Source of the DNA: Streptomyces aidingensis
GTDB lineage: Bacteria > Actinomycetota > Actinomycetes > Streptomycetales > Streptomycetaceae
DNA: 60,018 nucleotides
Assembly: GCF_900112355.1 (NCBI RefSeq)
Contig: NZ_FOLM01000025.1
Span: 1-60,018 of the forward strand
Direction: 5' to 3'
In this document: positions 48,130-56,715 of the stretch, in pieces
How the letters are laid out: each line of letters opens with the position of its first letter
Numbering within the stretch: position 1 is the first letter of the stretch
Notes under the pieces: model-generated
The model's database searches: none
What the model saw: the letters and a program-made list of their open reading frames with translations, nothing else
What the model was told of the DNA's origin: nothing
Made by a program: the position numbers and the translations under genes

Positions 48130-51100
48130 TCAGAGCTGCTCGCGCAGCGCCTCGGCCACCGACAGCAGCAGTTCTCCCACCTCCTCGTCCGGCAGATCCT
48201 CGGCGTGCCGGATGAAGCGGTCCAGCCGCTTCCCGACCTGCTTGTCGTGGCCCTTGGCGAGCGCCCGCTGGGCCTTGGTCAGCTCCCGGACCAGCCGGTC
48301 ACCGCTCCGTTCGGCCACCCGGTCCTCCGCCACCAGGCGCTCCACCAGGGCGATCGCGCCGTCGTAGTCGGCGGCCACGGTGAACGCCGCCCGGACCTCG
48401 GCCGTGTTCCCCGCGACGTCGGCCGCGGTGACGGCCAGGACGTGCTCGCCCAGGCCGAGAACGGCGGGGTCCAGTTGCGCCGGGGAGGTCACCGGGGTGC
48501 CGTCGAGGGTGATCGCCACCTCCGCCACACCGGAGCCGGCATCCTCGGCCAGGACGTCCGCCGCCACGACGTCGCCCAGCCCGAGGGCGTCGCCGTCCGC
48601 CATCCCGTCGAAGGAGACGGCGGGGGCGGTGGTGTCGATCCGGTACTCCGCCGCGACGGCCTCGGAGACGTTGCCGGCGGCGTCGCCGGCCCGGACCTCC
48701 AGGGTGTGCGCCCCGTCGCCGGACAGGGTGACGGGCTCGGTGTAGGCGGTCCAGTCGCCGCCGTCCGTCCGGTACTCGACGGACACCTCGCCGTCCCCGT
48801 CGTCCTCGGCGGTCGCGGTCACCGTCACCGGGGTGGTCCACCAGCCGTCCGCGCCGGTGGGCCCGGCGGGGTCGGTGGTGAGTTCCACGGTGGGCGCGGT
48901 GGTGTCCGACTCCACCGGCGCATACCGGAAGTAGTCGAACAGGGCCGGCTTCGAGGCGGTCTGGCCGGCCCCGAAGGCATAGACCCCGAAGCGGGGGGTG
49001 CCCTCGGCCAGCGCCGGGTTGGACACCGGCGGCAGCTCCGTCCAGGTCTCGCCGTCCGCGCTGTAGGAACCGGTGTAGGTGTCACCGTTCCTGGTCAGCC
49101 GCAGATGCCAGACACCCTGGGTGGGTGCCGGGTCCGCGTTGGGCGCCGGGTCCAGGAGGACGTCGCCGGCCTCGCCGCGCAGCTCGATGGCGCGGCCGAC
49201 GGCCTCGCCGGGTGCGTTGGTGGTCAGATAGTCGAACTTCACATAGGTGGTGTCGTCGGCGTAGACCATCAGACCGGCCTGCTGGTAGCGCTCGTCGAAC
49301 GCGGAGGCGTCGACCTTGGTCTCGATGGTCCAGTCGCCCTCGGGTGCGGGCTGCAGGACGAAGTTGCGCGGATCGGTCGCGTCGCCCTGGTAGATGTCGC
49401 CGGGGCTCGTGTCGATGCGCAGGGCACCGTCCGCCACCGCCAGCGCGCCGGTGTCCGGCCGGACGACATCCGACCAGCGGCAGGTGTCGAGCGCGCCGCC
49501 GTCGAACTCGTCGGAGGGCTCGGGCCGCGTCGCGGTGGCGTCCGGGGTGAGGACGAAGTGGTCGACAAACGCCGTCGCGGGCAGCGCCTCGGCCCGGTTG
49601 GCCAGGGCGAACAGTCCGATACGCGGGTTGTCGATGCCCGTCAGGCTCTTGGTCTCGGGCATGGCGGTGAAGGTGGTGCCGTCGGGGCTGTGGAAGGCGC
49701 GCAGGTTCTCGCCGTCACTGGTGAAGCGCACCCAGAAGGTGTCGGGGTAGTCCGCCCCGAGTGCGGCGGTGTTGCTGTCGCCGACCTCGTTGGGGCTGCC
49801 GGCCTCCTCCCGGATGAACTGGAAGATCCGGTTCGCCGCCGAGGGGTCACCGGTGGAACGGCCCTGGAGGACCATCTTGGCGTAGTTGTCGTCGTCGCCG
49901 TAGACGATCAGGCCGGCCTGCTGGTAGGCCAGGCGTGCCTCAAGGGTGATCTTGGCGGTGGCCTCCCACGCCCCGTCGGGCAGTTCCTGGAGCACGATGT
50001 TGGGCGTGCCGCTGTTGCCGGTGCCGTAGATGTCGGTGTTGGTCAGCGGCAGGACCAGGTGGCCGTCGCGGACGGCGAGGTCCTGGTCCTCCCGGACCAC
50101 CTCCGTCCACCGGTCGCGGTCCAGGGCGGTGCCGTCGAACCCGTCGGACCTGCCGGACAGACAGACCGGCAGCGCGTCGGGCGGGCTGACGTCGATGGCC
50201 ACGCTCTGCGAGGAACGTGCGCCGCGGGCGTCGGTCACGGTGACGCGTGCGGTGTAGTCCCCGGCCTGGGTGTAGGTGTGGGTGGCGGCCGGACCGGTGG
50301 CGGTGGAACCGTCGCCGAAGGTCCAGGCGTACTCCAGGGAGTCACCCTCGGGGTCGGTCGCCTCGGCGGTGAAGTCCACCTCCAGCGGTGCGGTGCCGGT
50401 GACCGGATCGGCGGTCACGCTCACCTCGGGGCGCTGGTTCTCGGTGACGCCGCGGCCGGTGAACTCCACCCAGTTGACATTGAGCTGGCCGGTGGTCTTG
50501 ACGAAGTACAGCGGCCCGCTTGCGGTGGCGCTCGCGCCGCTCACCGGTGCGGTGAAGTCCCCGTAGACCTGCCAGTCGCCGGTGGCCGCGACCTCGATGA
50601 CGGCCACGGCCGGGCCGGTGTCGGGGTCGCCGGTGCGGACCTCGACGGTGGCGCCGGCGGACGGGGAGGCGGCGCGCAGGCCGATCTCCTCGATACCGGT
50701 CAGGTTGGCCGGGTCCCAGGCCCACCAGTCGCCGTCCTCGATGTAGCCGATGTTCTGGCCGCCGCCGGCGGTGTCGCCGGTGGTCTCGCGCTGGACGCCG
50801 GGATCGCCGCCCGCGGTGGAGGAGGCCAGCCGGCCGGTGGCGTCGAAGTGCTCCGCCTCGCGGTGCTTGGGCTGGAGGACCAGCACCTCCTGGGTGGTCA
50901 GCGGGGGTGCGTCGCCGTTGCCCTGGTCGGTGTAGGTGACCGTCACGGTGCCGAAGATATTGGCGCCGATGTGTCCCTCGTCACCGGGCAGCGGGAAGGT
51001 CCCGGTGCAGCCGTGGTACTGCTCGTAGCCGTGCGAGTGCTCGTCATGGCCGAGGCCCGGCTGCACCACGACGTCCTGGCAGTCCACCGGGCCGCCGTCC

Positions 51101-53565
51101 GGGTCGGTGACCGCCACCTCGTAGCGGATGGTGTCGCCGAACTCGAAGAACCCGCCGTTGAGCGGCGCGGCCACCTCGATCACGGGTGCGGTGTTGCCGG
51201 CCGTGATGTCCAGGTTGGACACGGCGCTGCGGCCTTCGGAGTCGGTGACGGTCAGGCGGGCGGTGTAGCGGCCGGCCTCGGTGTAGGTGTGGCTGGGGGC
51301 CGGGTCGGTGCTGTCGGGAGTGCCGTCACCGTCGAAGTCCCAGGAGAAGGTGACCGGCTGCCCGTCGGGGTCGTACGATCCCGCGGAGTCGAACGCGACC
51401 TCCAGCGGCAGCGGCCCCGAGGTGCGGTCGGCGGTGAACCGGGCGATCGGGGCACGGTTGCCCTGGACGTAGTCGACCCGGTAGACGCCGGAGTCGGCGT
51501 TGTTGCCGCCGAAGCCGCTCCCCCACTCGATGACATAGAGCGCGCCGTCCGGCCCGAACTGCAGGGCGTGCGGGCGGGCGAACTCCATGCCCTCCAGCAT
51601 CCGGGAGACATCCGCGACACCGGTGCGCTCCGCGTCGGGCTGGACGGAGAACAGCCGGCCGTCGTTCCAGTCGGCGAAGACCGCCTTGCCGTCGAAGTAG
51701 GCCGGCCACTTGCGGCCGGAGTCCAGGTCCGGGTCGAAGGCGTAGGCGCCGCTGGTCATCGGGGCGCCGCTGCCGCCGATCTCCGGCACCCCGGAGGCGG
51801 ACTTGCCCATCCACAGCTCGGCCGGGATCGCCGCCGGCAGCTCGGTGATGCCGGTGTTGTTCGGGGAGTCGTTGACCGGCGCGGCGCAGTCGTACGCCTG
51901 CCCGGAGGTACCCGTGGCGAAGTCGTACTCGTGGTAGGGGGTGTTGTCGCCGACGCAGTAGGGCCAGCCGTAGAAGCCGGGCTCGTCGACGATGTTCCAC
52001 TCGACGCGGCCGTCGGGTCCGCGGTCGGGGTTGCTGCTCCCGGCGTCGGGTCCGTAGTCGGCGACATAGAGCCGGTCGGTCGTGGGGTCGATGCCGATCC
52101 GGAAGGGGTTGCGGAAGCCCATGGCGTAGATCTCGGGCCGGGTGTCCGCGGTCCCCGGCGGGAACAGGTTGCCCTCGGGGACGGTGTAGCCGCCGTCCGG
52201 CTGCGGGGTGATGCGCAGGATCTTGCCGCTCAGCGAGTTGCTGTTGGCGGAGGTGCGCTGGGCGTCCCAGGCGGCGCGGCCGGGGCGCTCGTCCAGGGGC
52301 GCGTAGCCGTCGGAGGCGAACGGGTTGGTGTTGTCCCCGGTGGTGATGTAGAGGTTGCCCTGGGAGTCGAACTCCAGGGCCCCGCCCGCGTGGCAGCACT
52401 CCTGCCGCTGCACGTCGATCTCCAGCAGGACCTCCTCGCTTGCGAGGTCCAGGCTGTCACCGTTCACGGTGAAGCGGGAGACGCGGTCCACCGGGTCGGT
52501 GCCGGCCGGTGAGTAGTACAGGTACAGCAGGTTGTTCTCGGCGAAGCCCGGGTCGAGGGCCACGCCCAGCAGCCCGAACTCCTGCCCGGTGTACACCGGC
52601 ACGGTGCCGGCGGTCACGACCGTGCCGTCGGTGCGCACCACGCGCACCTCGCCGTTGCGGTCGATGTAGAAGACCCGGCCGTCGTCGGCGATGGCCAGCT
52701 CCATCGGGTTGCTGGTGTTGTCGTCCAGGACGACCTTCTCGTAGCTGCCGGTCAGGGACGCGCCGCAGTCGGACGGGGCCACTCCGGCGGCCGAACGGAT
52801 GCCGCCCAGCAGGTGGTCCAGGAACAGCGGGTCGGAGAAGGACGCGTTGTCGTGGCCCATGCCGGTGTACCACGAACGGCCGCCGTCATGGATCTGGCAC
52901 CACGAGATGGGGTGTTCGGCGCCCATCGTGCCGCCGGAGTAGGTGCTCTCGTCCAGCGAGGCCAGGACGTGCACATCACCCCGGGGGTTGGTGCGGTAGT
53001 CGTACCACTCGTCGGTGCGTTCCCACTGGACGGGCAGGCCGGCGGTGGAGGGGTGCGCGGGGTCCTCGACCTTCACCGTGGCCTGCTGCGGTGCCGGGTG
53101 GCCGGAGAAGTAGGCCCCCACCAGCTCGCCGTACCAGGCCCAGTCGTACTCGGTGTCGGCGGCGGCGTGCACGCCGGCGTAGCCGCCGCCGGCGCGGATG
53201 TACCGCTCGAAGGCGGCCTGCTGACTGTCGTTCAGGACATCCCCGGTGGTGGACAGCCAGATGACCACCTCGTACTGGGCGAGGTCCTCGTCGTTGAAGA
53301 CGGAGGCGTCCTCGGTGGCCGTCACATCGAAGCCGTGCTCGGCGCCGAGCGCTTCGATCGCGGCGACGCCGGCCTCGATGGAGCCGTGCCGGAAGGCGGC
53401 GGTCTTGCTGAACACCAGCGCGTTGAACGTTTCGTCACCGTGTCCGGGATGGGCGGCGGCCAGTCCGGGCACGAGCAGCGCCAGCGCGGCCGTCAGCACG
53501 GCCGCGACGACGCGCAGCGCCGTTCTTCGGGATGGTGGGCGGGCAGGGCGGGTTGCCGTTGTCAT
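48130..53565 (-). CDS. secreted 1811-residue ThuA / sugar dehydrogenase-like / PKD / CBM6 / DUF1349 protein
   Basis: Largest protein in the window. Order: Tat-like signal (RRTALRVV, to about 38), ThuA domain (about 48-255, GYAGVHAAADTEYDWAWYG), six-bladed glucose/sorbosone-dehydrogenase propeller (about 272-697, GLLGVALDPGFAENNLLYL; FRNPFRIGIDPTTDRLYVAD), PKD (702-784), an unassigned beta domain (787-892), CBM6 (899-1040, GYIEDGDWWAWDP), PKD (1041-1128), two DUF1349 concanavalin-like domains (1137-1341, 1347-1552), Ig-like modules (1555-1732) and a C-terminal helical FIMAH domain (1733-1811). The propeller family uses PQQ or metals to oxidise sugars. The CBM6 suggests binding to plant polysaccharide. 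Probably oxidises or processes an extracellular sugar; the reaction is not known. Confidence 0.85.
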   Translation of the reverse strand: MTTATRPARPPSRRTALRVVAAVLTAALALLVPGLAAAHPGHGDETFNALVFSKTAAFRHGSIEAGVAAIEALGAEHGFDVTATEDASVFNDEDLAQYEVVIWLSTTGDVLNDSQQAAFERYIRAGGGYAGVHAAADTEYDWAWYGELVGAYFSGHPAPQQATVKVEDPAHPSTAGLPVQWERTDEWYDYRTNPRGDVHVLASLDESTYSGGTMGAEHPISWCQIHDGGRSWYTGMGHDNASFSDPLFLDHLLGGIRSAAGVAPSDCGASLTGSYEKVVLDDNTSNPMELAIADDGRVFYIDRNGEVRVVRTDGTVVTAGTVPVYTGQEFGLLGVALDPGFAENNLLYLYYSPAGTDPVDRVSRFTVNGDSLDLASEEVLLEIDVQRQECCHAGGALEFDSQGNLYITTGDNTNPFASDGYAPLDERPGRAAWDAQRTSANSNSLSGKILRITPQPDGGYTVPEGNLFPPGTADTRPEIYAMGFRNPFRIGIDPTTDRLYVADYGPDAGSSNPDRGPDGRVEWNIVDEPGFYGWPYCVGDNTPYHEYDFATGTSGQAYDCAAPVNDSPNNTGITELPAAIPAELWMGKSASGVPEIGGSGAPMTSGAYAFDPDLDSGRKWPAYFDGKAVFADWNDGRLFSVQPDAERTGVADVSRMLEGMEFARPHALQFGPDGALYVIEWGSGFGGNNADSGVYRVDYVQGNRAPIARFTADRTSGPLPLEVAFDSAGSYDPDGQPVTFSWDFDGDGTPDSTDPAPSHTYTEAGRYTARLTVTDSEGRSAVSNLDITAGNTAPVIEVAAPLNGGFFEFGDTIRYEVAVTDPDGGPVDCQDVVVQPGLGHDEHSHGYEQYHGCTGTFPLPGDEGHIGANIFGTVTVTYTDQGNGDAPPLTTQEVLVLQPKHREAEHFDATGRLASSTAGGDPGVQRETTGDTAGGGQNIGYIEDGDWWAWDPANLTGIEEIGLRAASPSAGATVEVRTGDPDTGPAVAVIEVAATGDWQVYGDFTAPVSGASATASGPLYFVKTTGQLNVNWVEFTGRGVTENQRPEVSVTADPVTGTAPLEVDFTAEATDPEGDSLEYAWTFGDGSTATGPAATHTYTQAGDYTARVTVTDARGARSSQSVAIDVSPPDALPVCLSGRSDGFDGTALDRDRWTEVVREDQDLAVRDGHLVLPLTNTDIYGTGNSGTPNIVLQELPDGAWEATAKITLEARLAYQQAGLIVYGDDDNYAKMVLQGRSTGDPSAANRIFQFIREEAGSPNEVGDSNTAALGADYPDTFWVRFTSDGENLRAFHSPDGTTFTAMPETKSLTGIDNPRIGLFALANRAEALPATAFVDHFVLTPDATATRPEPSDEFDGGALDTCRWSDVVRPDTGALAVADGALRIDTSPGDIYQGDATDPRNFVLQPAPEGDWTIETKVDASAFDERYQQAGLMVYADDTTYVKFDYLTTNAPGEAVGRAIELRGEAGDVLLDPAPNADPAPTQGVWHLRLTRNGDTYTGSYSADGETWTELPPVSNPALAEGTPRFGVYAFGAGQTASKPALFDYFRYAPVESDTTAPTVELTTDPAGPTGADGWWTTPVTVTATAEDDGDGEVSVEYRTDGGDWTAYTEPVTLSGDGAHTLEVRAGDAAGNVSEAVAAEYRIDTTAPAVSFDGMADGDALGLGDVVAADVLAEDAGSGVAEVAITLDGTPVTSPAQLDPAVLGLGEHVLAVTAADVAGNTAEVRAAFTVAADYDGAIALVERLVAEDRVAERSGDRLVRELTKAQRALAKGHDKQVGKRLDRFIRHAEDLPDEEVGELLLSVAEALREQL

Positions 53566-53650
53566 CAGGTGCTCTCCACTGCAGAGGGATAGGGCGGTGC
53601 GCTCCCTTGGTCCGGGGCGGGTCCCCGGGTGTTCGGCCCTGGCATGCGAC

Positions 53651-53704
53651 GGTGGTGTTCCGTGCTGGTGGTGGTAATGGTGGTGGTGCTGGTGGTGCTG
53701 GTGG
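53651..53704. repeat. GGT/GCT low-complexity tract
   Basis: An irregular run of GGT and GCT triplets upstream of the giant gene. No start codon or ribosome site makes it coding. The 53566-53808 gap otherwise shows no feature I can support. Confidence 0.6.
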
Positions 53705-53808
53705 ACGGCGGCCCGGGAGGGTGCTGACCGGAGGTCCGGGGTTCGGCGGTCCCGTTTCCGGTCCGGTATTTCAGTGGCGGGTCCCGGCCTGCGGGGCGGT
53801 TCCGGTGG

Positions 53809-54468
53809 TCAGCGGCTCGCCCACAGCAGGCCCCTTTCGGTGAGCGTGCGCACCTCGGGGACCCGGAAGTCCTCCGGGCCGTGGCCGATCGTGGACACGA
53901 AGACGCGGCCCTTGCCCCAGTTCCTGGTCCACACCGCGGGGATGTTCGCGGGCCGGGAGCGGGTCTCGTCGGCGTCCACGGTGACGGTCGCCAGCACGTC
54001 GTTCAGGGGATCGCTCAGTGTCCAGTACGGCTCGGCGTCGATCTCGAAGTCGCCGAGCCCGGCGACGACCGGGTGCTCCGGACGGCCCGCGGACAGCAGG
54101 ACCCGGTGCCGGCCCGGATTCGGCGGGACGGCGACGAACTGGCCCCCCGTCAGCAGCTGGTAGTCCAGGCTGCCGCGGAAGGCGTCCAGGATGCCGCCGT
54201 GCCAGCCGGCCAGTCCGGTACCGGACCGGACGGCCGCGACCAGTCCGGCGGATTCCCGCCGGGTGATGTCGCCCCCGGTCCAGCACTGCACGATCAGGTC
54301 GGTCTCGGCGAGGAGTCCCTCCTCCTCGTACACCTCCAGGCAGTCCTCGACCAGGACCCGGAAGCCGTGCCGTTCGAGAAAGGGGATGAAGAGGTCGGTG
54401 GTTTCCACGGGGTGGTGGCCGTCCCAGCCTCCTCGCACCACCATCGCCTGCCGCTGTCCAGAGGTCAC
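53809..54468 (-). CDS. ThuA-like glutamine-amidotransferase-fold protein (short)
   Basis: Cytoplasmic ThuA-family protein of 219 residues. VRGGWDGHHPVETTDLF is the characteristic opening, with GLAGWHGGILDAF and PVVWTR-like/WGKGRVFV blocks later. ThuA acts in the 3-keto-disaccharide pathway of Rhizobiales, but its chemistry is unsettled. GTG 54468 has GGAG upstream. It is probably first in a unit with the giant ThuA-domain gene, 243 bp downstream. A GCGAAACTT motif lies in its promoter (54516-54530). Confidence 0.85.
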   Translation of the reverse strand: MTSGQRQAMVVRGGWDGHHPVETTDLFIPFLERHGFRVLVEDCLEVYEEEGLLAETDLIVQCWTGGDITRRESAGLVAAVRSGTGLAGWHGGILDAFRGSLDYQLLTGGQFVAVPPNPGRHRVLLSAGRPEHPVVAGLGDFEIDAEPYWTLSDPLNDVLATVTVDADETRSRPANIPAVWTRNWGKGRVFVSTIGHGPEDFRVPEVRTLTERGLLWASR

Positions 54469-54515
54469 GGACTTCAGCTCCTCTCCTGACGGCCGTGCAG
54501 CCGGGATTCCCGGGA

Positions 54516-54530
54516 CGAAAAGTTTCGCAA
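54516..54530. promoter_or_regulatory. GCGAAACTT-type operator upstream of ThuA
   Basis: On the minus strand TTGCGAAACTTTTCG. The core TTGCGAAACTT is shared exactly with 55879-55889, before the divergent ThuA gene. It resembles CGAA-N-TTCG sites of Streptomyces BxlR-type LacI repressors, so the LacI protein at 54633 is the likely binder. Confidence 0.6.
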
Positions 54531-54582
54531 CAACCGGGAGAGTAGGAACGCACCTCGCACACCGTCAAGGCTTCTGACACAG

Positions 54583-54622
54583 CCGGGCTCCCCGGGCCGG
54601 AAGTCCGGCCCGGGGAGCCCGG
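54583..54622 (-). terminator. terminator after second LacI-family gene
   Basis: Perfect 19-bp inverted repeat (CCGGGCTCCCCGGGCCGGA and its complement) with two bases between the arms, 10 bp past the stop at 54633. It is the longest stem in the window. Confidence 0.88.
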
Positions 54623-54632
54623 GGTGCGAGGG

Positions 54633-55673
54633 TCAGCGGAGCGGGGCCGTGCTGTCGCGGACGACCAGCGTGGTGGCCAGTTCGATGCGGGGGGTCTCCA
54701 GCTCGTCACCGTTCAGCAGCCGGACCAGGGTCCGCAGCGCGCTGCCGCCCATCTCCTTGAGCGGCTGGCGCACGGTCGTCAGCGCCGGGGACACCCACCG
54801 GGCCTCGGGCAGATCGTCGAAGCCGACGACACTGATGTCCTCCGGCACCCGCAGCCCCGCCTCGGAGACCGCCTCGTAGCCGCCGATGGCCATGTGGTCG
54901 GAGCAGATGAACAGCGCCGTCGGGGGCTCGGGCAGCGCGAGCAGCGCCCGCACCTGCTCCGCTCCGCTGGCCCGGTCGTAGGTGCCGTTCCGGATCAGCT
55001 CCGGGGCCGGGCCGAGGCCCGCCGCCGCCATGGCCGAGTGATAGCCCGCGGTGCGCGCCCGCGCGTAGAGGTGATCCGGCGGGCCGGTCACCAGCGCGAT
55101 GCGGCGGTGGCCGCGCTGAAGGAGATGGCTGGTCGCCTCGTAGGCGCCGGCCCAGTTGGTGGTGCCGACCGAGACCACGTCGGGCGGCGGGTCGCTCAGC
55201 GGGTCGATGACCACGCACGGCACATCGGCCTGCCGGAGCCGGGCGAGCTGGCCGGAGGCCGGTTCGACAAGGCCCAGCACCACGCCCTCGGAACCGCGCT
55301 CCAGGACCCGGTCCACCCAGTCCTGGCCCGCGGTGCCGCCCGCCGCGTGGGGGGCGGAGCGGGCCGACCGCGCCACATGGATCGAGACATGCACCCTCGC
55401 CTCGTACGCGGCGGCCTCCATGCCGCTGGCGACACTCGCCGGCCAGGAGCCGTCCAGCCCGCTCATCACCAGGTCGACGGTGCGCACCGCCGGGTCGAGC
55501 GAGGCACCGCGGCGCACATAGCGGTGCCGGCGCAGGGCGGAGTCGACCTTGGCACGGGTGTCCCGCGAGACGTCGTCCCGGCCGTTGAGGACCTTGGAGA
55601 CGGTGGAGACCGACACGCCGGCGGTCTCGGCAATCTGCGCGAGCGTGGCACGCTGCATGCTCGTACCGGTCAC
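54633..55673 (-). CDS. LacI-family regulator (second)
   Basis: LacI/GalR regulator of about 346 residues. The helix-turn-helix LAQIAETAGVSVSTVSKVLN has STVSK instead of QTVSR, so its operator should differ from the arabinose type. RGASLDPAVRTVDLVM and ALFICSDHMAIGGYEAV, VVGFDDLPEARWVSPALTTV define the ligand domain. This subgroup (STVSKVLNGR) includes BxlR-like repressors of xylan or mannan genes. GTG 55673 has GAGAG 6 bases upstream; ATG 55658 lacks a ribosome site. It probably controls the two flanking ThuA units through the TTGCGAAACTT sites. Confidence 0.9.
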   Translation of the reverse strand: MTGTSMQRATLAQIAETAGVSVSTVSKVLNGRDDVSRDTRAKVDSALRRHRYVRRGASLDPAVRTVDLVMSGLDGSWPASVASGMEAAAYEARVHVSIHVARSARSAPHAAGGTAGQDWVDRVLERGSEGVVLGLVEPASGQLARLRQADVPCVVIDPLSDPPPDVVSVGTTNWAGAYEATSHLLQRGHRRIALVTGPPDHLYARARTAGYHSAMAAAGLGPAPELIRNGTYDRASGAEQVRALLALPEPPTALFICSDHMAIGGYEAVSEAGLRVPEDISVVGFDDLPEARWVSPALTTVRQPLKEMGGSALRTLVRLLNGDELETPRIELATTLVVRDSTAPLR

Positions 55674-55839
55674 GATCCGCTCTCTGTTCTCCCGACACTT
55701 TTCGCACACTCTAGCCCTCCCGGCAGGTGGTTTCCTAACCATCACCGGGGGAGGTCACCACTGTCCGTCACCAAAACCCGGGTATATTCGGAAAATCCAG
55801 GACAAAACCATGGACCTCGGAAGAGTATGCTCCGGAACT

Positions 55840-55867
55840 CTTGACGCCTCTCGGCACCGGCGTCAAG
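55840..55867 (+). promoter_or_regulatory. hairpin-forming inverted repeat in LacI/ThuA divergent region
   Basis: CTTGACGCC / GGCGTCAAG, 9-bp arms with a 10-base gap, upstream of the ThuA gene at 55944. It contains TTGACG, a possible -35 element. It may be a second operator or a leader hairpin; no role is shown. Confidence 0.4.
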
Positions 55868-55876
55868 CTGCCCTAT

Positions 55877-55889
55877 CGAAGTTTCGCAA
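55877..55889. promoter_or_regulatory. GCGAAACTT-type operator, LacI/ThuA divergent region
   Basis: CGAAGTTTCG (55877-55886) with flanking CAA; the minus strand reads TTGCGAAACTTCG. It shares 11 bases with the site at 54516-54530. It lies about 58 bp before the ThuA ATG. Confidence 0.6.
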
Positions 55890-55943
55890 ATTGGCCCTGG
55901 ATATACCGGCAGACACCCTGCGACGGAGGAGGGCTCGGTCCGG

Positions 55944-56711
55944 ATGTCAGCGACGCATGCCTCACCACAACCCCTGCGGGTCACGGTCTGGAACGAGGGC
56001 CGCGACGAGCGGCTCCACGCCGAGGTGGCCGCCAGATATCCGCGCGGCATCCACGGCGCCATCGCCGAGGGCATCGCGGAGCATCTGGGCGACGGGGCGC
56101 GGCTGCGCACCGCCACCCTGGACGAGCCCGAGCACGGGCTGACCGAACAGGTGCTTGCCGGGACGGACGTCCTGACCTGGTGGGGGCATCTGGCCCACCG
56201 CGAGGTCTCCGACGAGGTGGTGGAGCGGGTGCGCCGGCGGGTGCTCGGCGGGATGGGCCTGATCGTGCTGCACTCCGGGCACTGGTCGAAGATCTTCACC
56301 CGGCTGATGGGCACCACCTGCACCCTGCGCTGGCGTGCCGCGGGCGAACGCGAACTGGTCTGGACTCTCGCCCCCGGGCATCCGATCGCCGCCGGCGTGC
56401 CGCATCCCATCGTGATCGAACAGCAGGAGATGTACGGGGAGTTCTTCGACATCCCGGTCCCCGACGAGCTGGTCTTCGTCAGCTCCTTCAGCGGCGGCGA
56501 GGTGTTCCGCAGCGGCTGCACCTTCCGCCGCGGCCACGGCAGGATCTTCTACTTCAGCCCCGGCGACCAGGACTACCCCGTCTACCACCACCCGGATGTG
56601 CGCCGGGTGATCGCCAACGCCGTACGCTGGGCCGCCCCCGACGGCTTCCGGGGAAAGCCGAAGCTGATCCACAGCGAGGCCGGCTGGTTCGACGCCGGCG
56701 GGCGGGCGTGA
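55944..56711 (+). CDS. ThuA-family protein
   Basis: Cytoplasmic ThuA protein of 255 residues, the canonical trehalose-utilisation type. RVTVWNEGRDERL is the typical opening, with LTWWGHLAHREVSDEVVERV, LIVLHSGHWSKIF, LRWRAAGERELVW and YFSPGDQDYPVYHHPDVRRV as further family blocks. It is paired with a Gfo/Idh/MocA dehydrogenase 4 bp downstream, the same pair as thuA-thuB in rhizobia, where ThuB oxidises disaccharides to 3-keto forms. GGAGGAGGG precedes the ATG by about 10 bases. Control by the divergent LacI regulator is likely. Confidence 0.93.
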   Translation: MSATHASPQPLRVTVWNEGRDERLHAEVAARYPRGIHGAIAEGIAEHLGDGARLRTATLDEPEHGLTEQVLAGTDVLTWWGHLAHREVSDEVVERVRRRVLGGMGLIVLHSGHWSKIFTRLMGTTCTLRWRAAGERELVWTLAPGHPIAAGVPHPIVIEQQEMYGEFFDIPVPDELVFVSSFSGGEVFRSGCTFRRGHGRIFYFSPGDQDYPVYHHPDVRRVIANAVRWAAPDGFRGKPKLIHSEAGWFDAGGRA

Positions 56712-56715
56712 CCGG

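Noticed and set aside
47887..52512. A 1541-codon open frame on the plus strand opposite the giant ThuA-domain gene
   Set aside because: Shadow of the real gene. Its translation is low-complexity Gly/Arg/Val without family motifs, and no ribosome site precedes it.
53651..53704. GGT/GCT-rich tract as a collagen-like or repeat-protein gene
   Set aside because: No start codon with ribosome site, and the run is irregular and short. It is better treated as low-complexity spacer.
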